DNA of 64,000 nt from Azospirillum halopraeferens DSM 3675. Its GTDB lineage: Bacteria; Pseudomonadota; Alphaproteobacteria; Azospirillales; Azospirillaceae. The notes beneath the pieces were generated by a model, which worked only from the letters and a program-made list of their open reading frames with translations, searched no databases and was not told the DNA's origin. The stretch covers positions 310,001 through 374,000 of the forward strand of contig NZ_AUCF01000001.1 of NCBI RefSeq assembly GCF_000429625.1, written 5' to 3'. A program made the position numbers and the translations under genes. Position 1 is the first letter of the stretch. Each line of letters starts with the position of its first letter. This document shows positions 34,972 through 44,006 of this stretch, one piece after another.

Positions 34972-35592
34972 ATGCCGCTGGTCAAGGCCGGAAGCCGACG
35001 CGGATCGGCGACCGCACCACCGCTTCCCGAGGGAGGCGAGGCCATTGCTGACCTCACCGCCGCCGATCCGGCCCAACGCCGGATGGCCGCCCACAGCCTG
35101 GCCCGCCGGCCGGAGGCGGCGACGGCACTCGCCGCGCGCCTCGGCGTGGAGGAGGAACCCGGCGTGCGGGAAGCCATCCTCACCGCGCTGGTGCGCATCG
35201 GAACGGCCGACGCCGCCGCCGGCCTGGTGCCCTGCCTGGGCAGCGAGGATGCCGGTCTGCGCAACGGCGCCATCGAGTCCCTGAACCAGATGCCGCCGGA
35301 CGCGGTGATGCCGCAGGTGGAGCCCTTGCTGGCGGATGCCGATTCCGATCTGCGCCTGTTCGCCGTGCAGGTGGTGGCCGGCGCCGTCCATCCCGAACGC
35401 CTCGCACGCCTGACCCGGGTCATCGACGCCGATCCCCAGGTCAACGTCTGCCTTGCCGCCGCCGACGGGCTGGCGGATATGGCCGATCCCACCGTTCTGC
35501 CCGTTCTGGAACGGCTGGAGGCCCGTTTCCCCGACGAACCGATGGTCGCCTTCGCCGTCGGTGCGGCCCGCCGCCGATTCCGGGAGGGATGA
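34972..35592 (+). CDS. HEAT-repeat protein within the chemosensory operon
   Basis: 206 residues. Helical repeats of about 31 residues resemble HEAT/PBS-lyase repeats: DPAQRRMAAHSLARRPEAAT, EPGVREAILTALVRIGTADA, DAGLRNGAIESLNQMPPDAV, DSDLRLFAVQVVAG. No catalytic motif is seen. Probably a protein-binding scaffold for the Che complex. It is placed between cheB and cheR, in the same direction with short gaps. Confidence 0.8.
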   Translation: MPLVKAGSRRGSATAPPLPEGGEAIADLTAADPAQRRMAAHSLARRPEAATALAARLGVEEEPGVREAILTALVRIGTADAAAGLVPCLGSEDAGLRNGAIESLNQMPPDAVMPQVEPLLADADSDLRLFAVQVVAGAVHPERLARLTRVIDADPQVNVCLAAADGLADMADPTVLPVLERLEARFPDEPMVAFAVGAARRRFREG

Positions 35593-35620
35593 TGGGCACG
35601 CCGTCGAACCGGGGCCGCCC

Positions 35621-36490
35621 ATGAGCGCTTCGGGAGGGACCTCCCCGGCCACGCCGGAGGAGTACGAAACGCTGTGCGCCTTCTTGCGCCAGCGCACCGG
35701 TTTGTCCTTCGGGGAGAACAAGCGCTACTTCGTCGACCGCCGCCTGGCCGACCGGATGGCGGCGAACGGCATCCGCCGGTTCCGGGAGTACATGAATCTG
35801 CTGCGCTTCCAGCCCTCGGGCGAGGAACTGCAACAGCTCGTGAACCTGCTGACGGTGAACGAGACCTACTTTCTGCGCGAGAAATACCAGCTCGACTGCC
35901 TGGTCCGTTCGGTGCTGGCGGAGGTGGTGAAGGAGCGGCCGAAGGGAAGCCCCATCCGCATCTGGTCCGCCGGCTGCTCCACCGGCGAGGAGCCGTACTC
36001 CATCGCCCTGACGCTGCTGGAGAACTGGGAGCACGTCGACGACTACGACATCGAGCTGTACGCCTCCGACATCGATTCCTCGGCGCTTGCCCGGGCGCGG
36101 GACGGAATCTACGAGGCCCGGTCGCTTCAGTACGTTCCACCGGGCATGATGGAGCGGTACTTCACGGCGCTGGGCGACGGCCGCTGGCAGATCGTCGAGG
36201 AACTGCGGCAATCCGTCGATTTCTCGCTGGCCAACATCACCGATCCGGAACAGGTGCGCCGGTTCCGGTCGCTTGACGTGGTGTTCTGCCGTAATCTTCT
36301 GATCTACTTTGACGATCTCGGCCGGCGGGAGGCGGCGGCGATGTTCTATGATGCGCTGGTGCCGGAAGGCTTCGTGATGCTCGGTCATTCGGAGAGCATG
36401 AGCCGCATGTCGTCCCTGTTCGTGCCGCGCAAGTTTCCCGATGCCATCGTCTACCAGAAACCCCGCGCCGGGGTCGGGGACGGGCCATGA
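35621..36490 (+). CDS. cheR: chemotaxis methyltransferase CheR
   Basis: 289 residues. An N-terminal helical domain (FLRQRTGLSFGENKRYFVDR) is followed by a SAM-binding domain with IRIWSAGCSTGEEPYSIAL and DVVFCRNLLIYFD, and GFVMLGHSESM near the end. It methylates receptor glutamates. The ATG at 35621 is the first start consistent with the family; it overlaps the next gene by four bases. Both adaptation enzymes are present, so the operon should support adaptation. Confidence 0.94.
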   Translation: MSASGGTSPATPEEYETLCAFLRQRTGLSFGENKRYFVDRRLADRMAANGIRRFREYMNLLRFQPSGEELQQLVNLLTVNETYFLREKYQLDCLVRSVLAEVVKERPKGSPIRIWSAGCSTGEEPYSIALTLLENWEHVDDYDIELYASDIDSSALARARDGIYEARSLQYVPPGMMERYFTALGDGRWQIVEELRQSVDFSLANITDPEQVRRFRSLDVVFCRNLLIYFDDLGRREAAAMFYDALVPEGFVMLGHSESMSRMSSLFVPRKFPDAIVYQKPRAGVGDGP

Positions 36491-36900
36491 CCATGGAAAC
36501 GCGCCGCATCCGGGTGCTGGTGGTGGATGACGCGATCACCGTGCGCGCCTACACCCGGCAGGTGCTGGAAGCCGACGGGTTCCTGGTGGAGGAAGCGGTC
36601 AACGGCATCGAGGGTCTGGAGCGGGCTTTGGCCGATCCGCCCGACCTGCTGATCGTCGACGTGAACATGCCCAAGATGGACGGCTATTCCATGCTGCGCG
36701 CGGTGCGGCGCGAAGCGGCGCTGGAGGCCGTGCCCGCCCTGATGATCACCACCGAGTCCCGTGACGACGACCGGCTGCGCGCTCTCGCTGCCGGTGCCAA
36801 CTGGCACCTGGTGAAGCCGGTGCGGCCGGAGGCCCTGGTGCTGTCGGCCCGCCTGCTGAGCGGCCGGCCCGTCGGCGACGGGGCGGAGAGCCCGTCATGA
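36487..36900 (+). CDS. cheY: CheY-type response regulator
   Basis: 137 residues. A receiver with Asp14-Asp15 (VVDDAITVR), phospho-acceptor Asp58 (IVDVNMPKMDGY), Thr/Ser in MITTESR and Lys in HLVKPVRPE. The short C-terminal tail is disordered. Overlaps cheR and cheA by four bases each. The second receiver of the operon and probably the main CheA output. Confidence 0.91.
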   Translation: MTMETRRIRVLVVDDAITVRAYTRQVLEADGFLVEEAVNGIEGLERALADPPDLLIVDVNMPKMDGYSMLRAVRREAALEAVPALMITTESRDDDRLRALAAGANWHLVKPVRPEALVLSARLLSGRPVGDGAESPS

Positions 36901-39167
36901 CCGCCCTGTTCGAACAGTTCCTCGTGGAGTCCCGCGAGATCCTGGAGACGGCCAACGCCGGACTGCTGCGGCTGGAACGCAACCATGCGGACGCCGACGC
37001 GGTGAACGAGGTCTTCCGCGCCTTCCACACCCTGAAGGGGGCCACCGGCCTGTTCGACTGGCCGGTCTTCACCCGGCTGCTGCACGCAGCGGAGGATCTG
37101 CTGGCGACGGTGCGGGACGGCCGCAGCTCCGTGACCCCGGGGCTGATCGACGGACTGTTCGCCGTGCTGGATCAGGCCGCCCGCTGGATCGACCACATCG
37201 AAGCCCACGGCGGGCTTCCCGGCGACGCCGCCGGCGCCGCCCGGGCACTGCAGACGTCCCTGTCGGGGGGCGGTCCCGCGGCCGGCGCGGCCGGGTCGGG
37301 GGAGCTTCCCGCCCTCTTCGATTGGGTGGTCGAGCTGACTCCCGGCGAACGGGCCGCGGTGGTGCAGGCCGCACCGGGTGCGGAGGGCACCCTGACCGCC
37401 GTGGCCTATGATCCCGACCCGGACTGCTTCTTCAACGGGGACGATCCCCTGGCCGTCGTCCGCCGCATCCCCGGTCTGGTCCTGCTGCGCATCGAACCGG
37501 TCACCCCGTGGCCGCCGCTGGCCGGCCTCGACCCCTATCGGTGCCTGCTCCGCTTGCGCGCGCTCACCACCGCACCGGAGAGCGAGGTGGCCGCACTGTT
37601 CCGATCGGCACCCGACCAGGTGCGGTTCGCCGCCGTTCCACCGGCCCGCCTGGCCGGGCCGGATTCGACGGTTGCCGGTCCGGCCGCCGCCGCCAGGGCG
37701 CTTGCCGCAGCCATGCTGCGCGAACAGCGGCGCATCCTGGACCTGCCCCCGGCCCGGGGCGCCGGAGACGGGGACGGCGACGGCACGCTGAACGCCCGCA
37801 TCGCCGCAACGGCCCGCGCTGCCGGCAACATCCTCACGGCACTTGGCCGTGGCACTGCGGTTGCCGCCCTGCACACGGCGGCGGCGCAGGCACGAACCAC
37901 CGGCCTGGTGGAGCCACTGGCCGCCCATCTGGCCGGGCTGGCGGACGCCGTGGAAGCTCCGGCCGTTCCGGCCCCTTCCGCCCCCGTGACACCCGCGCCG
38001 TCCGGTGCCGCGGGACGCCGGGCGCTGCGGATCGAGCCGGAGCGCATCGATCGCCTGATGGGGCTGGTCGGCCAACTGGCGGTGACCAAGAACCGCCTGC
38101 CGGTCCTGCTGCGCCGGGCGGCCGACCCGATTCTCGCCCGCGGCCTGCGGGAGGTGCAGGACGAAATGGATGGGCTGATCGACGATCTGCAGGACGCGGT
38201 GCTGCGGCTGCGCATGCTGCCGCTGGATCGGGTTCTCCAGCCGCTGCCGCGGCTGGTGCGCGACCTGGCCGGCCGTCTGGGCAAGAGTGTGGATCTGCGC
38301 GTCGAGGGGGAGGCGACGGAAGCCGACAAGGACGTGCTCGACGCCCTGGGGGAACCGCTGCTGCACCTCGTGCGCAACGCGGTCGATCACGGCATCGAAT
38401 CGCCGGAGCAGCGGCGTGCCGTCGGAAAGCCGGAGACGGGGGTCATCCGCATCACCGCCCGCCAGGACCGGGACGGCATCGTCATCGACGTCGCCGACGA
38501 CGGTGCCGGCGTTGATGCCGACAAGGTGCTGCGCACCGCGGTGGAGCGGGGCACCGTCACCGCCGACCGGGCCGCCGCGCTGACCCGTCAGGAGGCGCTG
38601 GCGCTGATCCTCCTGCCCGGTGTCAGCACCGCCGGAACGGTTACCGACGTGTCGGGCCGCGGCGTCGGCATGGACGCGGTGCGCACCGCCATCGTCCGCA
38701 CCGGCGGCAGCATCGCCGTGGACTCGGTTCCGGGGGAGGGGACGCGCATCAGCCTGACCCTGCCGCTGACCATGCTGGTCACACCGGTCATGGTGGTGTC
38801 CGCCGGCGGCTCCCTGTTCGGGGTGCCGACGTCCGCGGTGAGCGAGGTCGCGCGCATCCGCACCGGTGACATCCGCAGGGTCAAGCAGGCGGAGAGCGTC
38901 GTGCTGCGCGATGCGGTGGTGCCGCTGCTCCGGCTGGACCGGCTGTTGGGGCTGGCGGGCGGCACCGCGTGCGACGAGGCGACCGTGCTGGTGCTGCATC
39001 GGGCGGCGGAGCCGGTGGGGCTGGTGGTCGACGGCGTCGTCGAGCGGCTGGACGCCGTGCTCAAGCCGCTGACCGGCGTGCTGGCCGGGCTGCGCGCCTA
39101 CGCCGGCACGACGGAACTGGGCGACGGGCGCCTGGTGCCGGTGATCAACCCGCGGGAGTTGCTGTGA
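36897..39167 (+). CDS. cheA: chemotaxis histidine kinase CheA
   Basis: 756 residues. The HPt domain has phospho-accepting His44 (RAFHTLKGATGLFD). A long linker region around 130-330 has no P2 motif that I recognise. The P3 dimerisation helices begin near IEPERIDRLMGLVGQLAVTK. The kinase domain has N-box LHLVRNAVDHGIESPEQR, G1 VADDGAGVD and G2 GRGVGMDAVR. The CheW-like P5 domain starts TPVMVVSAGGSLFGVP. All catalytic motifs are intact. It phosphorylates CheY and CheB. Confidence 0.94.
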   Translation: MTALFEQFLVESREILETANAGLLRLERNHADADAVNEVFRAFHTLKGATGLFDWPVFTRLLHAAEDLLATVRDGRSSVTPGLIDGLFAVLDQAARWIDHIEAHGGLPGDAAGAARALQTSLSGGGPAAGAAGSGELPALFDWVVELTPGERAAVVQAAPGAEGTLTAVAYDPDPDCFFNGDDPLAVVRRIPGLVLLRIEPVTPWPPLAGLDPYRCLLRLRALTTAPESEVAALFRSAPDQVRFAAVPPARLAGPDSTVAGPAAAARALAAAMLREQRRILDLPPARGAGDGDGDGTLNARIAATARAAGNILTALGRGTAVAALHTAAAQARTTGLVEPLAAHLAGLADAVEAPAVPAPSAPVTPAPSGAAGRRALRIEPERIDRLMGLVGQLAVTKNRLPVLLRRAADPILARGLREVQDEMDGLIDDLQDAVLRLRMLPLDRVLQPLPRLVRDLAGRLGKSVDLRVEGEATEADKDVLDALGEPLLHLVRNAVDHGIESPEQRRAVGKPETGVIRITARQDRDGIVIDVADDGAGVDADKVLRTAVERGTVTADRAAALTRQEALALILLPGVSTAGTVTDVSGRGVGMDAVRTAIVRTGGSIAVDSVPGEGTRISLTLPLTMLVTPVMVVSAGGSLFGVPTSAVSEVARIRTGDIRRVKQAESVVLRDAVVPLLRLDRLLGLAGGTACDEATVLVLHRAAEPVGLVVDGVVERLDAVLKPLTGVLAGLRAYAGTTELGDGRLVPVINPRELL

Positions 39168-39400
39168 TGCCCATCCGTTTCGACGGCACGACCGCCCGGT
39201 TCGAAGGGGACTGCACGGTGGAGGAGGCGCTGCCGCTGGCGGAGTGGCTGACCGCCACGCCCGACGGGCTCCTCGACCTCGGCACCTGCACCGCCCTCCA
39301 CACCGCCGTCCTCCAGGTCCTCATGGCCGCCGGCCGGCCGGTGACGACGACGCCGGCCGACCCGTTCCTGGCGCGCTGGGTGATCCCGGCGATCGGCTGA
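39167..39400 (+). CDS. small STAS-like protein
   Basis: 77 residues. The pattern DGTTARFEGDCTVEEALPLA then LLDLGTCTALHTAVLQVLM resembles a STAS fold. The usual phosphorylatable Ser (DSSG) is absent, replaced by LHTA. The start ATG overlaps the cheA stop (TGATG). Last gene of the operon. It may bind CheA or a downstream partner; function unknown. Confidence 0.6.
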   Translation: MPIRFDGTTARFEGDCTVEEALPLAEWLTATPDGLLDLGTCTALHTAVLQVLMAAGRPVTTTPADPFLARWVIPAIG

Positions 39401-39415
39401 CCCGCAGGGAGATCG

Positions 39416-39886
39416 CTACCGCCCCCCGGCCAGGGTGCGCACCTCGTCGTCGTAGCGGAACGCCGCCGCTCCGGCCAGTTCGCTGTCGCTGAGATCGAGG
39501 ATGACGTCCACCGCCGGGCCGTCGCCGGCCTCCGGCACGGATGGGGAAGCCGCGACCTTTAGGGCCGCCGCCGGCACCGACACCAGGCTGCCGCCGAACC
39601 CCAGGAATCCGCCGGATTCGAGCACGGCGTGATCGATGGGGCCGCCCGATCCGGCCAGGGTGAAATCACGGATGACGCCGGCCGACCCGCCGTCGCGGGT
39701 GCGCACGCGCTTGCCAAGCAGCGCCCGGGCCTCCGTCGCGCCGAGCGGGCGCACCGCGGCGGCCGGCACCTCGCGAAGCTCGGACGCGGCGGCCGACGGG
39801 ATCGGAGCGCCGCCGAGCCCCCAGCCGGCAGGCGGGAGTGCGAGTGCGAGTGCGAGTGCCGGGATGCGAGCGAGAGAATGCGGCAT
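39416..39886 (-). CDS. exported PRC-barrel-like protein
   Basis: 156 residues. The signal peptide (MPHSLARIPALALALALPPA) contains four Ala-Leu dipeptides encoded by a hexanucleotide repeat. The mature part holds a PRC-barrel-like domain (LLGKRVRTRDGGSAGVIRDF, GSLVSVPAAALKV). Such domains bind partners in various settings; the function here is unknown. Convergent with the chemosensory operon. Confidence 0.7.
   Translation of the reverse strand: MPHSLARIPALALALALPPAGWGLGGAPIPSAAASELREVPAAAVRPLGATEARALLGKRVRTRDGGSAGVIRDFTLAGSGGPIDHAVLESGGFLGFGGSLVSVPAAALKVAASPSVPEAGDGPAVDVILDLSDSELAGAAAFRYDDEVRTLAGGR
39836..39859 (-). repeat. (GCACTC)4 hexanucleotide tandem repeat in a signal peptide
   Basis: Four perfect GAGTGC units on the plus strand, read as GCACTC on the coding strand, encode Ala-Leu four times. 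Changing the unit count keeps the frame but alters the length of the hydrophobic core. Confidence 0.9.
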
Positions 39887-39957
39887 GGGCTTCCCCTCCT
39901 ATGGTGGCAACCCCCTTCAACGCCGGAGGGGCCGGGGAGGTTGCGCCGGCGGCCGGT

Positions 39958-40635
39958 TCAGCCGCGGCGCAGAAGGAATACGCCCTGCTCGCCCATCAGG
40001 TTCGTCAGGCCGCCGTGGCCGCGGCCGGTGATCCGGTCGACCCGGTTCAGGATCATCGACCGCTCGATCCGGATGCCCATGTCGCGGCACAGCTCGACGA
40101 AATCGGTGATGGTGCAGAAATGGATGTTGGGCGTTTCCCACCACTGGTATCCCAGCCGCTCGGTCACCGGCATCCGCCCGGTGAGGAGGAGCTGGAGGCG
40201 GATGCGCCAATAGCCGAAGTTGGGGAACGACACGATGGCGTAGCGGCCGATGCGCACGAGGTGGTCGAGCACCGCCCGCGGGTCCCGCATGGCCTGAAGG
40301 GTCTGGCTGAGGATGACGTAATCGAAGGCGCCGGCCGGATAGTCCTTCAGGTCGGTTTCGGCGTCCCCCTGGATGACCGACAGCCCCTGCTTGACGCACC
40401 GGTGCACGCCTTCCATGCTCAACTCGATGCCGCGGCCGTCCACTCCCTTGCCGTGGGTCAGATAGTCGAGAAGCGCGCCGTCGCCGCAGCCGATGTCGAG
40501 CACGCGCGAGCCCGGCTCCACCATGTCGGCGATCAGACGCAGGTCGATGCGGATGTCGCGCGACCGGCCGCTGCGGGGGCCGGTGCGGCCGGAAGCGGTG
40601 TCGGGGGACGGGGAATCGGCGTCGAGGGGGCTCAT
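39958..40635 (-). CDS. metW: methionine biosynthesis protein MetW
   Basis: 225 residues. A SAM-dependent methyltransferase-type fold with VLDIGCGDGALLDYL, the MetW signature GRGIELSMEGVHRCVKQGL and QGDAETDLKDYP, and FPNFGYWRIRLQLLLTGRMP. MetW is encoded next to MetX and is needed for homoserine acylation in many proteobacteria, apparently as a partner rather than a methylase. ATG at 40635, 23 bases after metX. Confidence 0.93.
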   Translation of the reverse strand: MSPLDADSPSPDTASGRTGPRSGRSRDIRIDLRLIADMVEPGSRVLDIGCGDGALLDYLTHGKGVDGRGIELSMEGVHRCVKQGLSVIQGDAETDLKDYPAGAFDYVILSQTLQAMRDPRAVLDHLVRIGRYAIVSFPNFGYWRIRLQLLLTGRMPVTERLGYQWWETPNIHFCTITDFVELCRDMGIRIERSMILNRVDRITGRGHGGLTNLMGEQGVFLLRRG

Positions 40636-40658
40636 GGGGTTCGCCTCGGGACGGGACT

Positions 40659-41864
40659 TCACGCCGCCGGGGCGCGGCGGCGCGCCGTAAGGCCGCGATG
40701 CTCGGCGCAGCCTTCCAGGAAACCATGGATGACCTGGTGGAACTCCGGCTCGTCCAGCAGGAAGGCGTCGTGCCCCTTGTCGGTTTCGATCTCGACGAAA
40801 CTGACGTTCGCCGCCACCGCGTTCAGAGCGTGGACGACGGAGCGCGATTCGGTCGTCGGGAACAGCCAGTCGCTGGAAAAGCTGACCAGGCAGAAGCGGA
40901 CCGGCGTCGCCTTGCCGCGGTGGCGGAAGGCGTTGGCCAGAACGTCGCCGTGGTCGGCCGCCAGGTCGAAATAGTCCATCGCCCGGGTGATGTAGAGATA
41001 GGAGTTGGCGTCGAACCGCTCCACGAAGCTGATGCCCTGGTGGCGCAGATAACTCTCCACCTGGAAATCGGCGTCGAAGCCATAGCTGAGCTGGGCCCGG
41101 TTCTGCAGGGTGCGCCCGAACTTGCGGTGCAGGGCGGCTTCCGACAGATAGGTGATGTGCGCGGCCATGCGCGCCACCGCCAACCCGCGGTGCGGCCGCG
41201 TGCCGGCCAGCAGATAGTCGCCGCCGCACCAGTCCGGGTCCGCCATGATCGCCTGGCGCCCAACCTCGTGAAAGGCGATGTTCTGGGCGGAATGCCGCGG
41301 TGCCGCCGCGATCGGCACGGCGCAGAACACCGATTCCGGATAGGACACCGCCCATTGCAGCACCTGCATGCCGCCCATGGAGCCGCCGATGACGCAGAAC
41401 AGCTGCTCGATCCCCAGATGCTCCACCAGCAGCTTCTGCGCCCGCACCATGTCGGCGATGGTGATGACCGGGAACGACAGGCCATAGGGCTTGCCGGTGG
41501 CCGGGTCGATCTCCCTGGGTCCGGTGGACCCCATGCAGCCGCCGATGACGTTGGAGCAGATGACGAAATAGCGATCGGTGTCGACCGGCCGGCCGGGACC
41601 CACCAGCATCTCCCACCAGCCGGGCTTGCCCGTCACGGGGTGGCGGTCCAGCACATAGTGGTCGCCGGTCAGGGCATGGCAGATCAGCACCGCGTTGGAG
41701 CGGTCGGCGTTGAGCGTGCCGTAGGTCTGGTAGGCCACCGTGAAGGGCCCCAGTTCCAGCCCGCTGTCCAGGCGCATGGGCCGCTCCACACCGAGCCGGA
41801 CGCGGTGTCCGGGCTGGTTATCGGCGTCGGCCGGGTCGACCACGGAGGGCTTGGAAGCGGGCAT
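40659..41864 (-). CDS. metX: homoserine O-acyltransferase MetX
   Basis: 401 residues from the ATG at 41864 ([13 protein letters not shown]); a TTG at 41930 would add 22 residues with no homology. An alpha/beta-hydrolase fold: [11 protein letters not shown] oxyanion region, nucleophile Ser in [14 protein letters not shown], late Asp and His in [12 protein letters not shown]. It acylates homoserine (acetyl- or succinyl-CoA; the family name does not settle which) at the start of methionine synthesis. Operon with metW. Confidence 0.93.
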   Translation of the reverse strand: MPASKPSVVDPADADNQPGHRVRLGVERPMRLDSGLELGPFTVAYQTYGTLNADRSNAVLICHALTGDHYVLDRHPVTGKPGWWEMLVGPGRPVDTDRYFVICSNVIGGCMGSTGPREIDPATGKPYGLSFPVITIADMVRAQKLLVEHLGIEQLFCVIGGSMGGMQVLQWAVSYPESVFCAVPIAAAPRHSAQNIAFHEVGRQAIMADPDWCGGDYLLAGTRPHRGLAVARMAAHITYLSEAALHRKFGRTLQNRAQLSYGFDADFQVESYLRHQGISFVERFDANSYLYITRAMDYFDLAADHGDVLANAFRHRGKATPVRFCLVSFSSDWLFPTTESRSVVHALNAVAANVSFVEIETDKGHDAFLLDEPEFHQVIHGFLEGCAEHRGLTARRRAPAA

Positions 41865-41924
41865 GGCAGGCGAAAGAGTCTCTACCGCGACGGGAGCGTA
41901 TAGGTAGGGAGCGGGGCGGGAAGG

Positions 41925-41973
41925 TGTCAACGTTTTCTTTGCTTTTGCCGCGGTCGCGGACTACTACTATCCG
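41925..41973. promoter_or_regulatory. divergent promoters of metX and chorismate mutase
   Basis: Minus strand: TTGACA (41930-41925) gives a consensus -35 toward metX, with only a weak -10. Plus strand: TTGCCG (41945-41950), 17 bases, TATCCG (41968-41973) toward the gene at 42000. The two -35 boxes are back to back. No SAM-II riboswitch is recognisable before metX. Confidence 0.45.
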
Positions 41974-41999
41974 GCTTCGCACGACATGGTTTTCGCCTC

Positions 42000-42875
42000 A
42001 TGCCGCCGTCCAACGACACCCTCGAAGAGCTGCGCCGGGAAATCGACCAGATCGATGATTCCATTCACGATCTGCTGATGCGACGCGCCCTGGTGGTCGA
42101 ACGCGTCGGTGTGGCGAAGGGCCGCGATCAGACCTACCTGCGGCCGGGCCGCGAGGCGGTCATCCTGCGCCGGCTGGCGGCCCGCCACACCGGCTCGTTC
42201 CCGCTGCCCGTGCTGGTGCGCATGTGGCGCGAGATGATCACCGCGCTGACCCGCCTGCAGGGGCCGTTCGCCGTGGCGGTCTACGCACCGGAGGATCGGC
42301 GGGGATTCTGGGACGTGGCGCGCGACCATTTCGGCAGCGCCGTGCCGATGACCGCCGTGAACACCCCGGTCGCCGCGGTGCGCGCGGTGGGGGAGGGGAC
42401 GGCGACCGTCGGCGTCGTTCCCTATCCGGCGGAGGACGACAGCGATCCGTGGTGGCGCTTTCTCGCCAACGGCGATGCGCGCACGCCGCGGGTGGTCGCA
42501 CGCCTGCCGTTCGGCGGCCGCGGCAACGCCCGCGGGGAGGATCGCGACGCCCTGGTCATCGCCCATGTCCCGCACGAGCCGACCGGCGATGACCGCACCC
42601 TGCTGTCGATCGAGCTGGGGCAGGACCTCAGCCGCGGCCGCCTGAAGGACGCGCTGGAGGCGTGCGGCCTGCCGCCCACCGGGTTCTGCACCTGGCACGC
42701 ACGGGACACCGGCAACCCGTCCCTGCACCTGGTCGAGATCGCCGACTACATCGACCAGCAGGACCCGCGCCCCCGCGCCGTCGTCGACCGGCTGGCCGAT
42801 ATGCCGGTGCGCATCAACACCCTGGGCGGCTATGCCGTCCCCCTTCAGATCACCGCGGACGTCCGCAGGCCCTGA
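42000..42875 (+). CDS. AroQ-type chorismate mutase with C-terminal regulatory-like region
   Basis: 291 residues. Residues 1-85 are an AroQ helical chorismate mutase (LEELRREIDQIDDSIHDLLM, RRALVVERVGVAKG), which converts chorismate to prephenate. The rest resembles the prephenate dehydratase/ACT arrangement of alphaproteobacterial proteins (TVGVVPYPAEDDSDPWWRFL), but a full dehydratase active site is not evident. It is followed directly by a HisC-type aminotransferase, consistent with Tyr/Phe synthesis. The -10 is about 25 bases from the ATG, so the leader is short. Confidence 0.8.
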   Translation: MPPSNDTLEELRREIDQIDDSIHDLLMRRALVVERVGVAKGRDQTYLRPGREAVILRRLAARHTGSFPLPVLVRMWREMITALTRLQGPFAVAVYAPEDRRGFWDVARDHFGSAVPMTAVNTPVAAVRAVGEGTATVGVVPYPAEDDSDPWWRFLANGDARTPRVVARLPFGGRGNARGEDRDALVIAHVPHEPTGDDRTLLSIELGQDLSRGRLKDALEACGLPPTGFCTWHARDTGNPSLHLVEIADYIDQQDPRPRAVVDRLADMPVRINTLGGYAVPLQITADVRRP

Positions 42876-42895
42876 ACGCCACAGCCGAAGCCATC

Positions 42896-43987
42896 ATGAC
42901 CGTGACCAACGCACCGACTCCCCGCCCCGGTATCCTCGACATCGCGCCTTATGTGGGTGGTGAGGCCGCCGGGACGGTCCGCCTCGCGTCCAACGAAGGC
43001 GCGCTGGGTCCCAGCCCCCGCGCGGTGGAGGCGTACCGCCGCATGGCCGGGGAGATCCACCGCTATCCCGATGGCGGGTCCCGTGCATTGCGCGACGCGA
43101 TCGCCGCGCGCTTCGACCTGGATGCCGCGCGGCTGGTCTGCGGCTCCGGCTCGGACGAGCTGATCGGGCTGCTGGTGCGCGCCTACGCCGGCCCGGGGGA
43201 TGAGGTGCTGTACAGCGAGCACGGCTTCCTCATGTACCCCATCGCCGCCAAGTCGGTGGGAGCCACCCCTGTCACCGCGCCGGAACGCGGCCTGAAGACC
43301 GACGTGGACGCCATGCTGGCGCGCGTCACGCCGCGCACCCGAATCGTCTTCATCGCCAATCCCAACAACCCCACCGGCAGCTATCTGTCGGCGGACGAGC
43401 TGGGGCGCCTGCACGCCGGCCTGCCCTCGGGCACACTGTTGGTCGTGGACGCCGCCTATGCCGAGTACGTCAGCCGCAACGACTACGCCAGCGGCCGGGA
43501 ACTGGTGGACCGCTTCGACAACGTGGTGATGACGCGCACCTTCTCGAAGATCTTCGCGCTGGGCTCTCTGCGGCTGGGGTGGGCGTATGCCCCCGCGGCG
43601 GTCGCGGACGTGCTGAACCGCGTGCGCGGCCCCTTCAACGTCTCGGGCGCCGCCCAGGCCGCCGGCGTCGCGGCATTGGAGGACGCGGAGTTCCTGGAGC
43701 GCTCGCGCGTCCACAACGAGACGTGGCGTTCATGGTTCGCCGATGCCGTGACCGCGCTCGGCCTGACGGCACACCCGTCCATCGGCAACTTCCTGCTGGT
43801 GGACTTCAAGGGCCAGAGTGCGGGCAAGGACGACGCCGAGGCGGCCCGCCTGTTCCTCAAGGAGCGCGGCATCCTGGTCCGCCAGATGCAGGCCTACGGC
43901 CTGCCGAGCTGCCTGCGTGTCTCCATCGGCACGGAGGCGGAGATGAGGAAGGTGGCCGCAGCCCTCAAGGACTTCCTCGGAAAGTAA
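42896..43987 (+). CDS. hisC: HisC-family histidinol-phosphate/aromatic aminotransferase
   Basis: 363 residues, class I/II PLP aminotransferase. RLASNEGALGPSPRA substitutes Gly for Pro in the usual NENP/NEPG motif; FIANPNNPTGSYL; the PLP lysine is in TRTFSKIFALGSLRLGW; LRVSIGTEAEM. After chorismate mutase, this paralogue likely serves phenylalanine/tyrosine synthesis, with or instead of histidine. The ATG at 42896 follows the chorismate mutase stop by 20 bases. Convergent with threonine ammonia-lyase. Confidence 0.88.
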   Translation: MTVTNAPTPRPGILDIAPYVGGEAAGTVRLASNEGALGPSPRAVEAYRRMAGEIHRYPDGGSRALRDAIAARFDLDAARLVCGSGSDELIGLLVRAYAGPGDEVLYSEHGFLMYPIAAKSVGATPVTAPERGLKTDVDAMLARVTPRTRIVFIANPNNPTGSYLSADELGRLHAGLPSGTLLVVDAAYAEYVSRNDYASGRELVDRFDNVVMTRTFSKIFALGSLRLGWAYAPAAVADVLNRVRGPFNVSGAAQAAGVAALEDAEFLERSRVHNETWRSWFADAVTALGLTAHPSIGNFLLVDFKGQSAGKDDAEAARLFLKERGILVRQMQAYGLPSCLRVSIGTEAEMRKVAAALKDFLGK

Positions 43988-44006
43988 CCGGCGCCTTCCC
44001 ACCGGT

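Noticed and set aside
41865..41999. Search for a SAM-II riboswitch before metX
   Set aside because: The conserved pseudoknot sequence blocks are not recognisable; only promoter-like elements are seen.
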